Shown: piece by piece, positions 1-6,704 of the stretch
How the letters are laid out: every line of letters begins with the position of its first letter
Position numbering within the stretch: the first letter of the stretch is position 1
Assembly (NCBI GenBank): GCA_023388205.1
Contig: JAEWGS010000033.1
Location: forward strand, 1-10,241
DNA: 10,241 nt
From: Bacillota bacterium
GTDB taxonomy: Bacteria > Bacillota > Clostridia > Saccharofermentanales > Fastidiosipilaceae
Direction of reading: 5' to 3'
Notes under the pieces: model-generated
Seen by the model: only the letters and a program-made list of their open reading frames with translations
Databases searched by the model: none
Told to the model about the DNA's origin: nothing
Program-made: the position numbers and the translations under genes

Positions 1-38
1 AAATGGGAGGCAGTTCAAATCCGCATCGCGCTATTTTA

Positions 39-53
39 TGCTAGACACTAGCA
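39..53. repeat. Perfect inverted repeat upstream of the DUF3800 leader
   Basis: TGCTAG-ACA-CTAGCA forms a perfect 6-bp inverted repeat with a 3-nt spacer, and it runs directly into the palindrome GCAATTGC at 51-58. It sits immediately upstream of a TTGACA box at 59-64, a usual place for an operator or for an element stabilising an upstream transcript. There is no following T tract, so it is not an intrinsic terminator. The palindrome is seen directly; an operator role is inference. Confidence 0.45.
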
Positions 54-58
54 ATTGC

Positions 59-88
59 TTGACAATGGTGTACAATGTGAGCACTAAT
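59..88 (+). promoter_or_regulatory. Candidate promoter of the DUF3800 leader RNA
   Basis: TTGACA at 59-64 is a perfect -35 box. With an 18-bp spacer it faces ACTAAT at 83-88, a 4/6 match to the -10 consensus, which would start RNA near 94-96, just at the GGGG that begins the folded leader. A better -10 match, TACAAT at 71-76, is too close to this -35 and would need a poorer -35 near 48-53. Either reading gives an RNA that starts shortly before the structured segment. Confidence 0.4.
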
Positions 89-92
89 TAAT

Positions 93-155
93 GGGGCTGG
101 TCAACATGCGACCCGGGTCCCCAGCAAGGTGGGAGCTATTCCCACCATTTTTTTT
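93..155 (+). ncRNA. Candidate structured leader RNA upstream of the DUF3800 relic
   Basis: The segment can fold into two hairpins. The first can pair GGGG (93-96) with CCCC (119-122) and GGTC (99-102) with GACC (110-113) around a 7-nt AACATGC loop; an alternative pairs GCTGG (96-100) with CCAGC (121-125). It also contains the perfect palindrome GACCCGGGTC (110-119). The second hairpin is the terminator at 128-155. The layout is promoter, compact structured RNA, terminator, ribosome site, start codon. It sits directly before a DUF3800-type coding start. Comparative work has described several RNA motifs named for DUF3800 genes, and this may be one, but I cannot assign a class without a covariance model. 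It also resembles the arrangement of type III toxin-antitoxin loci, where an RNA and a terminator precede the toxin gene. Confidence 0.45.
128..155 (+). terminator. Intrinsic terminator or attenuator before the DUF3800 start
   Basis: GGTGGGA (128-134), loop GCTAT, and TCCCACC (140-146) make a perfect 7-bp GC-rich stem. It is followed by one A and eight T residues (148-155). This is a textbook intrinsic terminator. It ends one base before the GAGGA ribosome site of the next coding start, so it would limit read-through into that gene and leave a separate short RNA of about 60 nt. Confidence 0.8.
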
Positions 156-166
156 GAGGAAAAACG

Positions 167-217
167 ATGAAAAAGCGTCTAAGTATATTCGTAGATGAAT
201 CAGGAGATTTTGGCTAG
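167..217 (+). pseudogene. N-terminal remnant of a DUF3800 protein gene
   Basis: ATG at 167 follows GAGGA (156-160) at a 6-nt spacing and encodes MKKRLSIFVDESGDFG, then TAG at 215-217. A start of basic residues, a hydrophobic strand and then DESGDF is the typical opening of DUF3800 proteins, which are usually a few hundred residues long. Only 34 bases separate the TAG from the terminator that follows at 252, so nearly the whole body is missing rather than just interrupted by one stop. The most likely history is an internal deletion that fused the first codons to sequence near the gene's end: one other frame gives a short tail ending at a TAG at 235-237. The good ribosome site and upstream RNA are preserved. 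Family assignment rests on 16 residues, so it is moderately sure. A functional short leader peptide cannot be excluded. Confidence 0.55.
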
Positions 218-251
218 GGTATCTTGGTAGCTTATAGGAGCAAGTTTTCTC

Positions 252-281
252 AAAAAAATCCAGCCTAAGCCGGATTTTTTT
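252..281. terminator. Bidirectional terminator closing the cluster
   Basis: AAAAAAATCC (252-261) pairs with GGATTTTTTT (272-281). An inner GC/GC pairing around CTAA extends the stem, with one A/C mismatch. Runs of seven A and seven T flank it, so it works as an intrinsic terminator on both strands. On the minus strand it lies about 50 bases past the stop of the FolT-like gene, ending the long cluster. On the plus strand it lies 34 bases past the DUF3800 relic. Positions 282-329, between it and the last gene, show nothing recognisable. Confidence 0.75.
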
Positions 282-329
282 ATTGGTAAAAACAGCTTTT
301 AACGAGCCTGAACTTAAGGGCATCCTCAA

Positions 330-944
330 TCAAGCGCCCTTTTTCTTAAAGAGTGTCTGCCCCAAGCCAAGACAGGCTGAGATCACCACGATCTGTATCG
401 TCGAATTGATCAGCACCTGAGGTACGCGAGACAACATCATCGCCCCATAAGGAACCCACATATCACTGAAGCTCGTCGCTTTATTAAAAAGGAAAACCAG
501 CCACAGCGAGGTCAACAATAAGCTACAAAGGATCTGTTCGCTCAAAACCGCGAGGATGACTGCCAACACCATTTTTTTTGCACTTTTATCCGGACGATGT
601 AAAAACAAGCCGAAGATGAAGCCCCGCAAAAAAGCACAGCAGGTGAAGCCTAAATGGAAGGGCCCAGATGGGAAAAGGCTTGCCCCAATCAGATCGCAGG
701 CGACCGCAAAAATGCCACCGGACATCGGACCAAAACGCACTGCCATAAAGACGATCGGAATAAAGCTGAGCGAAAACTTATGCATAGGCATTTGAATCGC
801 CAAAAAACGAGACAAAACCACCTCGAGGGCCAACATCACGGCGAACAAGGGCAGAATGTTTTCATTTTTCATTTGTACCTGAGGTTGAAAATAGGGGCGC
901 AGCTGCGCAAAAGCTTTTGAGGGATCAAATACTTTGTTACTCAT
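330..944 (-). CDS. folT: FolT-like ECF transporter S component
   Basis: This is probably the substrate-binding membrane subunit of an energy-coupling-factor importer, most likely for folate. The protein has 204 residues with about six hydrophobic segments (roughly 29-50, 57-72, 76-92, 98-116, 126-152, 177-197). The order of motifs (residues KFSLSFIPI near 56-64, RFGPMSGG near 70-77, GFTCCAFLRGFIFGLF near 99-114) resembles folate-family S components. S components work with shared EcfA/EcfA'/EcfT proteins, which are not in this window. I chose ATG at 944 because GTGAGG lies 5 nt upstream; an earlier in-frame GTG at 1013 has no ribosome site and would add residues unlike the family. It follows the upstream ATPase gene after 70 bases in the same direction, so it may be co-transcribed by read-through. 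Its link to the iron genes is unclear, and other vitamins are possible substrates. Confidence 0.72.
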   Translation of the reverse strand: MSNKVFDPSKAFAQLRPYFQPQVQMKNENILPLFAVMLALEVVLSRFLAIQMPMHKFSLSFIPIVFMAVRFGPMSGGIFAVACDLIGASLFPSGPFHLGFTCCAFLRGFIFGLFLHRPDKSAKKMVLAVILAVLSEQILCSLLLTSLWLVFLFNKATSFSDMWVPYGAMMLSRVPQVLINSTIQIVVISACLGLGQTLFKKKGA

Positions 945-1014
945 AAAAACCTCACAAACCAGTGATATATTGGGGGACTCAGAGCATAACACGAGATTCA
1001 AGCTTGGCGGCACA

Positions 1015-1770
1015 TTAAACGGACTCTTGTAATTCGCCCTCTTTCATGACCAGGAGCTTCGCATCAGAAGCGAGCTCCTCTAGATCGTGCGTCACAATCA
1101 GTTGCGCCATTTTCTCTTCTCGGTGGACTTTTTCGAGTAAGTCCAAAATCAGTCGGCGATTTTGGGGATCCAAATCTGACGTCGGTTCATCTGCAATCAA
1201 AAGTTTAGGCTTAGTCATCAGCGCCCTCACTAAAAGCGCACGCCTTGCCTCTCCGCCAGAAAGCTCTTCCACGAGCGAATCTAAGCGCTGACTCAAGCCG
1301 CAATACTTCACCAAAGTCTGCATGCGCTCGAGCAAGTCTTGATTCTCTGATTCAGTAAGCGGGCGACTTTTGGGAAAACAAAGCGGCAGCAAGAGATTAT
1401 CTCTGAGCGTCATCCCTCGAAGCAGCTGCATGCTTTGAGGCAAATAGGCCAATCCGCCAATTTGGCCCAGCTGCATGTAGGCTTCCGTACAAGAAATTTC
1501 AGGCGACGATGCTTCTCTACGCTGCGGGATCTTATTTTCAGCGCTTTGCTCGAGCAAATCATTTGCAAAAAAAACTTGGCCGGCATCTAATTCAATCAAG
1601 CCAAGTAAGGCTTTAAGCAGCGTGCTTTTACCCGAACCTGAAGCCCCGACGACAAAGACTTGTTCGCCTTCTTTCAGGCTGATCTCCACCTGGTTGAGCG
1701 CCAAAAATGAAAAGTCGCCCGACTGGTATTCTTTTTTCAAATCTTGGGCCTTTAACAGTATCTGTTCCAC
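1015..1770 (-). CDS. ABC transporter ATP-binding protein (second FtsX module)
   Basis: This is the cytoplasmic ATPase of a MacB/LolD-like ABC system paired with the permease just upstream. In its 251 residues all motifs are visible: Walker A GASGSGKST (42-50), Q-loop YLPQ (109-112), signature LSGGE (170-174), Walker B LLIADEP with the catalytic Glu at 195, D-loop near 199-201 and the switch His in THD (227-229). The stretch between Walker A and the Q-loop is longer than usual, with an extra polar loop around residues 74-100. The start is GTG at 1770, with TAAGGAGG 4 nt upstream; that TAA is the stop of the permease gene, leaving a 9-base gap and implying translational coupling. This class generally powers extraction or mechanical signalling across the envelope rather than solute import. 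Its substrate here is unknown. Confidence 0.9.
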   Translation of the reverse strand: MEQILLKAQDLKKEYQSGDFSFLALNQVEISLKEGEQVFVVGASGSGKSTLLKALLGLIELDAGQVFFANDLLEQSAENKIPQRREASSPEISCTEAYMQLGQIGGLAYLPQSMQLLRGMTLRDNLLLPLCFPKSRPLTESENQDLLERMQTLVKYCGLSQRLDSLVEELSGGEARRALLVRALMTKPKLLIADEPTSDLDPQNRRLILDLLEKVHREEKMAQLIVTHDLEELASDAKLLVMKEGELQESV

Positions 1771-1779
1771 GAGACCTCC

Positions 1780-3006
1780 TTATGCACGCAATAGTTCTTC
1801 GGGATTCTGTTTCGCGTCACTTTTGACCTTGAAAAGCATCGACAAAGGTGCCAAGAAAGCCCCTAGGATCAGACAGAGTAGATAGATCAGCGCGATCATG
1901 TAAGCCGACGGGTTCAACCAAGGCAACTGCAGCAGGGACTCCAAAAGCTGCGCGAGCAGCAAGCTCGTCACCAAAGACAAAGTCGCACCGATCAGCGCAC
2001 CGAGACCACAGACCAAAAGGCCTTCCAAAAACAGAGTCCTGCCCAAAAACACGGGCTTAGCACCGAGCAGTCTCAGCGCGTAAATTTCAGCGCGCCGTTC
2101 GCGCAAAATCGTTCGGAAGATCAAAATCGCGCCCAAGGAGACCAACAATAAAGTCAGGATCAAAATCAAGCCGATGAAAATCCGCATCATATCAAAGCGA
2201 TCTCTCGTCGAACGCAAAAAATTGCCCGTCGTTAAAGCGTAAATACTCTTCCCTTTGTAAAGTGAAGTAATCTTAGCCGCAACATCTTTGGATTTGTATT
2301 CTGGACGAATGCGCAGCAAGGCAACCGAAACCATCTCTTCTTTTCCCAAGCCTGGATGTGCGCCTCGAAAAACAGGTTCAGCCATCAGCTTTCGCGCCGT
2401 CTCCATCGTCATAAAAACAGAATTGTCAAAGCCCATCCCCGTCTTATCCATGCGCGCCGCAATATGAAAGGCTTTTGAAAAAAAGCGCAGCTCCTCACCT
2501 TTTTGACCAATGATGTTCGCACCGACCACGACTTCTCCCTCTTTGAGCTCTCGGGGCAAACGCGAATTGACCCAAGCCGAGATTGAAAAGTCACGCTTGG
2601 CATCATAGCCGATCAGCTGCAAAGGATAATCACAACAACTCGCTGACAAGGTCTGAACAAAAAGCTGCGGTGAGACTGCTTCCACCTCTTCGAGTTCGTC
2701 GAGCACGTTCAATTCCGCTTCGGGGAAATAAGCATCGATCGGTTCCCCTCTTAAAATGGCGCCCTGAATTTGGCTGTCGTAGCCCGCCGGCACCACAATA
2801 ATGTCCGCACCTAGGCGATCTCCCAGCTTTGATAAGCCCTGGCCCATGCTCATGCCTAAATAAATCGAAAGAAAAAGGACAAAGGCGAAAAGTCCCGAAA
2901 GAATCATTAAAGCCACGTTGCGCGACGCACGTGCCGTAATTTGTTTCAAGGCTAAATGAAAGGCTGGGTGCTTTTGAAAGCGGAGAAGTTTTCTTGGAGA
3001 GGTCAT
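1780..3006 (-). CDS. FtsX/MacB-type ABC permease (second module)
   Basis: This 408-residue protein has the standard layout of the FtsX-domain family: one N-terminal membrane helix (33-53), a large outer domain (about 55-270), then three helices (274-299, 326-353, 369-392). The cytoplasmic coupling segment, residues LRERRAEIYALRLLGA (301-316), is typical of subunits that contact a MacB-like ATPase, encoded next. The outer domain contains a vicinal Cys124-Cys125 pair in SASCC, which I recall as recurring in this subfamily and which could bind metal or form a disulfide. Its ATG overlaps the stop of the DUF4418 gene by four bases (ATGA), so the two are translationally coupled and probably act together. 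The partner DUF4418 protein, rather than any soluble ligand, gives the best hint of its role in metal or redox handling at the envelope. Family call is firm; substrate is not known. Confidence 0.88.
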   Translation of the reverse strand: MTSPRKLLRFQKHPAFHLALKQITARASRNVALMILSGLFAFVLFLSIYLGMSMGQGLSKLGDRLGADIIVVPAGYDSQIQGAILRGEPIDAYFPEAELNVLDELEEVEAVSPQLFVQTLSASCCDYPLQLIGYDAKRDFSISAWVNSRLPRELKEGEVVVGANIIGQKGEELRFFSKAFHIAARMDKTGMGFDNSVFMTMETARKLMAEPVFRGAHPGLGKEEMVSVALLRIRPEYKSKDVAAKITSLYKGKSIYALTTGNFLRSTRDRFDMMRIFIGLILILTLLLVSLGAILIFRTILRERRAEIYALRLLGAKPVFLGRTLFLEGLLVCGLGALIGATLSLVTSLLLAQLLESLLQLPWLNPSAYMIALIYLLCLILGAFLAPLSMLFKVKSDAKQNPEELLRA

Positions 3007-4061
3007 GCTTGCACCTCGTGTGTCGCTTCTTCTTGATACCTGAACGCTTCGCGCAGCAGCGACTTTTGTCCCGACCTAGCCAAAGCGTAAAGCGCCACAG
3101 CGAGTAAGATCAACAAAACTGAAAGCACTGTACTCAACGGAAAAGTCACTTTGCGACACATCATATGCGGGCTCATGCACATGCCCAAAATCCACCAAGG
3201 CGTCACTGCGACCAAAATATTCAAGACTAAAATCAGCGCGGCGAAATGGCCTTGAACAGAGAGGCCACCTTGTAGCTTCGTAAAGTCGCGGCTCGAAAGC
3301 AGCTCTAAGCGCTTCACCTGCTGCCATTTGAGCAGGCTCAAAGCCCAGCCCAAAAGTGCCACCAGAGCACTGGTCAAGGCTAAGAAAAAGAGCATCTTCG
3401 CGCTGTAATAACAAGGCATCGGCCCGTGTCCGTGTCCGTGCCCGTGCGCGCAAGAAGTACAGGTTTCTTGTGTCGCCATATGTGCTATATGAGAAGCGGC
3501 ATCCCCCATAGATTGGGCCGGGGTTTCGGCTGAAGACTCAGCCGTCGCTTCGGTACCAGCTCCACTTGCCGTCGCTTCGGTGGTCTGCTTTGTCGCTTCG
3601 GTGGCCTGCAAAAGCGCCGCATCGCTCGATGCCGCTGTCTCTGCTCTAGCCGGCTCACTCGTTTCTTTGGCATGACCCGAATCGCAACAACAGCAGCCAT
3701 GCCCCGAATGCCGCTTGTGTGCATGCCGCTGATGGCCCTGTTCTTGCGTTGATGTTTTGGCCATATGATTTTTACAGCTGCAAGTCTCATCCGTAGATTG
3801 ACAACAGCAAGTTAATTCAGACCCTTCCCCCTGCGCTGAATCATTGCAGTGCGGACAAGTTTGACTCATCTTCGCATGCATATGTTCTTTGGTACCTAAA
3901 CCCAGCAAAGTTCCCGGACCTTGTCCACAAACGGGCGCCCAAAACAAGAGCAAGAGCATCATGATCAGACTGAGCAAGAAGGCCCCTGCGAAAAGGCCTG
4001 CAGAAATCAGGCGCTGGCCGCGCAGGCGCAATAATAGATTCGAAGAAGGCTGCTTTTCCAT
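3003..4061 (-). CDS. DUF4418 membrane protein with Cys/His-rich metal-binding insertion
   Basis: The ends of this 352-residue protein match the DUF4418 plan of four membrane segments (about 18-42, 222-244, 271-293, 306-328) with paired cysteine motifs: WAPVCG (Cys45) and MPCYYSA (Cys217) around the first two helices, and GMCMSPHMMC (Cys295, Cys302) between the last two. Between helices 1 and 2 lies an insertion of about 160 residues (56-215) with 13 Cys and 16 His, including CPHC, CCC, CSC, CCCC, CTSC and HGHGHGHG clusters, joined by an Ala/Thr/Glu-rich linker (148-180). DUF4418 proteins I know have no such domain and are far shorter. I chose ATG at 4061, which follows a GGAAGTGAGG ribosome region and lies 7 bases past the flavoprotein stop; an upstream in-frame start at 4214 would overlap that gene and add 51 basic residues. 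It overlaps the next permease gene by four bases. A metal-binding role is inferred. Confidence 0.78.
   Translation of the reverse strand: MEKQPSSNLLLRLRGQRLISAGLFAGAFLLSLIMMLLLLFWAPVCGQGPGTLLGLGTKEHMHAKMSQTCPHCNDSAQGEGSELTCCCQSTDETCSCKNHMAKTSTQEQGHQRHAHKRHSGHGCCCCDSGHAKETSEPARAETAASSDAALLQATEATKQTTEATASGAGTEATAESSAETPAQSMGDAASHIAHMATQETCTSCAHGHGHGHGPMPCYYSAKMLFFLALTSALVALLGWALSLLKWQQVKRLELLSSRDFTKLQGGLSVQGHFAALILVLNILVAVTPWWILGMCMSPHMMCRKVTFPLSTVLSVLLILLAVALYALARSGQKSLLREAFRYQEEATHEVQA
3544..3602. repeat. Short in-frame repeats in the DUF4418 linker
   Basis: The 11-mer GTCGCTTCGGT occurs exactly at 3544-3554, 3571-3581 and 3592-3602, with periods of 27 and 21 bases, both multiples of three. 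On the coding strand each copy encodes TEAT, giving the repeated TEAT pattern of the low-complexity linker. A second repeat of CCGTG units at about 3424-3446 encodes the HGHGHGHG run. Such tracts can change length by slippage or recombination without breaking the frame. Confidence 0.75.
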
Positions 4062-4068
4062 GTGTGCC

Positions 4069-4590
4069 TCACTTCCCTGCATTCGCGGCTTCATCTTCAT
4101 CGAGCTCAGGACTCGTGACCATCGGGCCAGATTCAACCGCCTGACCGTCCAGGCGTGCCGCTTTGAGAGCGACCGCCGCCGCATCTTTGAGCAAATTCGC
4201 GTGCTGAGTCGCACCGGTCACTGCATCCACATCGACAGGATCTTGAACGTCAATCAGCGCCTTTTCGATCTCAGGGATCAAATCCACACTGTTTTGTGCA
4301 ATGCGGTAAAGGCCTTCGTTTTGTTCTGTTCCATAGGTTTTATCTTTGAGGGAACCATCTGCATTGTAGGCTTGATACGTCACTTTGACGATGCGATGAT
4401 CCTTGACTTCAATATCAATCTCGCCATATCCACCGAACTCGTCAAAGCCCACGGAGCGCCCATGATATGAACCATCTTTATAAAGGCCTTCTTTACTTTT
4501 CTCCGCATTCTGCCCCGACTGACACGAGACGGTAAATACGGCACACAGAGCCAGCGCCAAGCCGGCTGTCCAAGTCTTCATTTTACGCAT
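4069..4590 (-). CDS. FMN-binding lipoprotein, probably flavinylated
   Basis: This 173-residue protein has a lipoprotein-type signal (charged MRKMK, hydrophobic core, then TVSC with Cys23). Position -3 is Thr rather than the usual Leu, so lipidation is likely but not certain. The rest is an FMN-binding domain: DGSYHGRSVGFD (39-50), a segment GEIDIEVKDHRIVKV (56-70), and VDAVTGAT (121-128). In this family ApbE links FMN to the last Thr of such a motif, here Thr128. It would then be an outer-surface one- or two-electron carrier. Start ATG at 4590 has AAGGAGG 6 nt upstream. The gene lies between the ATPase gene and the DUF4418 gene, where related iron loci carry thioredoxin-like genes, so an electron donor role for iron reduction is a reasonable inference. 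No apbE is in the window. The acidic tail (163-168) is of unknown use. Confidence 0.85.
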   Translation of the reverse strand: MRKMKTWTAGLALALCAVFTVSCQSGQNAEKSKEGLYKDGSYHGRSVGFDEFGGYGEIDIEVKDHRIVKVTYQAYNADGSLKDKTYGTEQNEGLYRIAQNSVDLIPEIEKALIDVQDPVDVDAVTGATQHANLLKDAAAVALKAARLDGQAVESGPMVTSPELDEDEAANAGK

Positions 4591-4626
4591 ATGCGTCCTC
4601 CTTAAAATGTCGACAATTTAACTGAC

Positions 4627-5334
4627 TTAAAATGATTTTTCGGGGCTCTTTTCTTTGCCCTTTTGCAGCGTATCGCTGACAATTTTTCCGTGGTCTAGGA
4701 CCACCAAGCGCTCCGCTTCTTCACCGACTTCCGGATCGTGAGTCACCACGATGATCGTCGAACCTGCAGCATGCAAACGTTTCAAAATATCGAGCACGAT
4801 GTATTCATTTTTCTCGTCGAGATTTCCCGTCGGCTCATCAGCTAACAAAATGCTCGGATGATTGATAAAGGCGCGCGCAATGCACACGCGCTGCTGCTCC
4901 CCCCCTGAAAGCTGCGCCGGCAAATGGGTCGCACGATCTCTCAAGCCAACTTCTTCGAGCGCCAAAAGCGCCTCTTCTTCGTCACAAAGGGAATGGTAGT
5001 GCTGCGCAACCATCACATTTTCGACTGCACTCAAATAATTGATAAGGTGAAACTGTTGAAAGACAAGACCGATCTTTTCCCGACGAATTTCAGTGAGCGC
5101 TTTGGTATCTTCTTTGGAAATATCTCTTCCCTCAAGAAAAACTTCCCCTTCGCTTGGCGTATCCATCGACGCAATAATATTCATCATGGTCGTTTTTCCA
5201 GAACCCGAAGGCCCCATGATCGCGAGCCATTCTCCTTCGTGCACCTTTAAGTTGACGCGGTCCAAGGCATGTAAATCTCCATAAATCTTCGAGACATTTT
5301 TAAGTTCGAGTACCACTTTACGCGTGTCTTCCAT
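4627..5334 (-). CDS. ABC transporter ATP-binding protein (P19/Fet module)
   Basis: This is the ATPase for the two FtsX-type permeases encoded just before it, corresponding by order to fetD of the E. coli fet locus. It has 235 residues and a canonical LolD/MacB-type pattern: Walker A GPSGSGKTT (41-49), Q-loop VFQQ (91-94), signature LSGGEQQR (142-149), Walker B ILLADEP with catalytic Glu167, D-loop GNLD (170-173) and switch His199 in THD. I chose ATG at 5334, preceded by AGAGGAG with a 5-nt gap; an upstream in-frame TTG at 5355 overlaps this ribosome site and is less likely. It begins 68 bases after the permease stop, and 36 bases separate its end from the flavoprotein gene. The Lys/Glu-rich C-terminal tail (about 222-235) is unremarkable. 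The whole module is thought to aid iron use from P19, but its mechanism is not settled. Confidence 0.92.
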   Translation of the reverse strand: MEDTRKVVLELKNVSKIYGDLHALDRVNLKVHEGEWLAIMGPSGSGKTTMMNIIASMDTPSEGEVFLEGRDISKEDTKALTEIRREKIGLVFQQFHLINYLSAVENVMVAQHYHSLCDEEEALLALEEVGLRDRATHLPAQLSGGEQQRVCIARAFINHPSILLADEPTGNLDEKNEYIVLDILKRLHAAGSTIIVVTHDPEVGEEAERLVVLDHGKIVSDTLQKGKEKSPEKSF

Positions 5335-5402
5335 ATTTTCTCCTCTATTGATCAAGATTCATCTGCTCTCAATTTGACTCAATAAACTCCAAACCTTCTG
5401 CG

Positions 5403-6692
5403 CTACTCACCCTTGAGCACCAAAGCCGGCTTTACATCCAACGTTTGACGAACGGGATAAAGACAGGCAAGGACGGTGATCAGCATCGCAATGACAATGG
5501 TCATCGGGGGCAAAAGCCACGGAAAGGCAATCGCTCGCGCAAAGACTTCTTCACCGACGCTTCTTGCGAAGAGGTAGCCAAAAACTGACCCCAGCACACC
5601 ACCTAAAAAGCCCAGCAAAAGACCCTCGCCTAAAAACTCAAGCACCACGCCCTGGCTTTCTGCGCCGAGCGCTTTTTTGAGTGCAATTTCCTTGCGGCGC
5701 TCCGTGATCACCGCCATCATCGTCGTCGAGACGGAAATCATCGTCAGTACTAGAACGATAAAGGTGACCAGCCAAATGAGATTTTTAAGTTTCTCAAGCA
5801 CCACATCCTGAGAGGCCGTCAAACGCTTGGCTGGACGGGCCAAAAGGCCCAGCTTCGCTTGATCGATCTGATGCGCGGCCTCGTCAATTTGGGCTTCATC
5901 ACCAATCACCGAACATTCGAGCACATCGTACAAAGAATTAAACTTCGCATCCAAGCGCACGTAATCATCGTGGCTCATAAAGATAAAGCGATCTTCAGCA
6001 CCGCCGGTCACCAAGACCCCCGCAACACGATACGTGCGTTCAATGCGATTCAAAGACACATCGATTTGGCCATCCGCTTTTTTCACTTCTTCACCGTGGA
6101 GTTTCTTGGTTCCGTCATCTTGAGAAATACTGACGTTAAAACTGCTCCCAGGCGCCAGACCTGTGGCCTTTGCGATATCTGAACCCAGCAGAATGTCGCC
6201 CGCTTGTTTGGGGAAATCCCCTTTGATCAACCAGTACGGGCTATTGCGATGAGCTTCTTCTAAATCCGTGATGGCCACACGATAAGGCTGTTCATTCACC
6301 TGAACATTTCGATAGGCATATGGTGCGACCCCCAAAGTCTTCTCCTTGGGCAAAAGGGCCCTAACCGCATCAAGCGTATCTTGAGAAATGCCCTCGCTCC
6401 CTTCTTCGGGCAACAAAATCAGGTTGGCGCCATAAGAACGGAACTCCTGTTCCAGCTGCCGCGGAATGTCGTAGTAAATCGTTAACAGTCCAGAAAGGAT
6501 CGTCGATCCGACCGCCACCGCCAAAAGCGCCACAAGCATGCGCGATTTTCGGCGCAAAAGAGAAGCGGTCAACATGCGCAGATACATTTTCACGCGCTTG
6601 GGGTGAAAGCTCCGCTTTTTGGGTGCCTGGCGATGACTTTGATCTGGCTGGTGATGATCTTGAATGTGACGTTGATTGTCTTGATCTTGCAT
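5403..6692 (-). CDS. FtsX-type ABC permease, second of the P19/Fet module
   Basis: This 429-residue protein follows the FtsX/MacB layout: membrane helix 52-74, an outer domain to about 300, then helices near 305-327, 355-375 and 393-412. The coupling segment, residues ERRKEIALKKALGA (331-344), is conserved. By position it matches fetC or cj1662 of related iron loci. It starts at ATG 6692, with GAGGAGG 5 nt upstream, 12 bases after the stop of the first permease, so both are probably made together as a heterodimer. The cytoplasmic N-terminus is odd: about 30 residues rich in Gln, Asp and His (five His at 9, 13, 14, 20 and 30) precede the basic stretch before helix 1. This could bind metal or may just be a low-complexity extension. 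Family is certain; substrate unknown. Confidence 0.9.
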   Translation of the reverse strand: MQDQDNQRHIQDHHQPDQSHRQAPKKRSFHPKRVKMYLRMLTASLLRRKSRMLVALLAVAVGSTILSGLLTIYYDIPRQLEQEFRSYGANLILLPEEGSEGISQDTLDAVRALLPKEKTLGVAPYAYRNVQVNEQPYRVAITDLEEAHRNSPYWLIKGDFPKQAGDILLGSDIAKATGLAPGSSFNVSISQDDGTKKLHGEEVKKADGQIDVSLNRIERTYRVAGVLVTGGAEDRFIFMSHDDYVRLDAKFNSLYDVLECSVIGDEAQIDEAAHQIDQAKLGLLARPAKRLTASQDVVLEKLKNLIWLVTFIVLVLTMISVSTTMMAVITERRKEIALKKALGAESQGVVLEFLGEGLLLGFLGGVLGSVFGYLFARSVGEEVFARAIAFPWLLPPMTIVIAMLITVLACLYPVRQTLDVKPALVLKGE

Positions 6693-6704
6693 GAAAGCCT
6701 CCTC

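Noticed and set aside
5..33. Possible 3' end of a tRNA (GTTCAAATCC resembles a T-loop)
   Set aside because: The T stem would have two mismatches in five pairs, no CCA follows, and the 5' half is outside the window, so there is no way to support it.
1..51. Possible C-terminal tail of an upstream plus-strand gene (frame 1 open to TAG at 49-51)
   Set aside because: All three frames are open for more than 12 codons over this short stretch and none gives a recognisable ending.
945..1014. Riboswitch (for example a folate-type element) before the FolT-like gene
   Set aside because: The gap is only 70 bases and I see no matching conserved structure or promoter.
3076..3790. Arg-rich open frames antisense or out of frame to the DUF4418 gene
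   Set aside because: They come from the Cys/His/Ala codon bias of the true frame and lack ribosome sites and recognisable domains.
4062..4214. Longer start for the DUF4418 gene at 4214
   Set aside because: It would overlap the flavoprotein gene and add a basic, family-unlike stretch; the ATG at 4061 has a ribosome site and a natural first helix.
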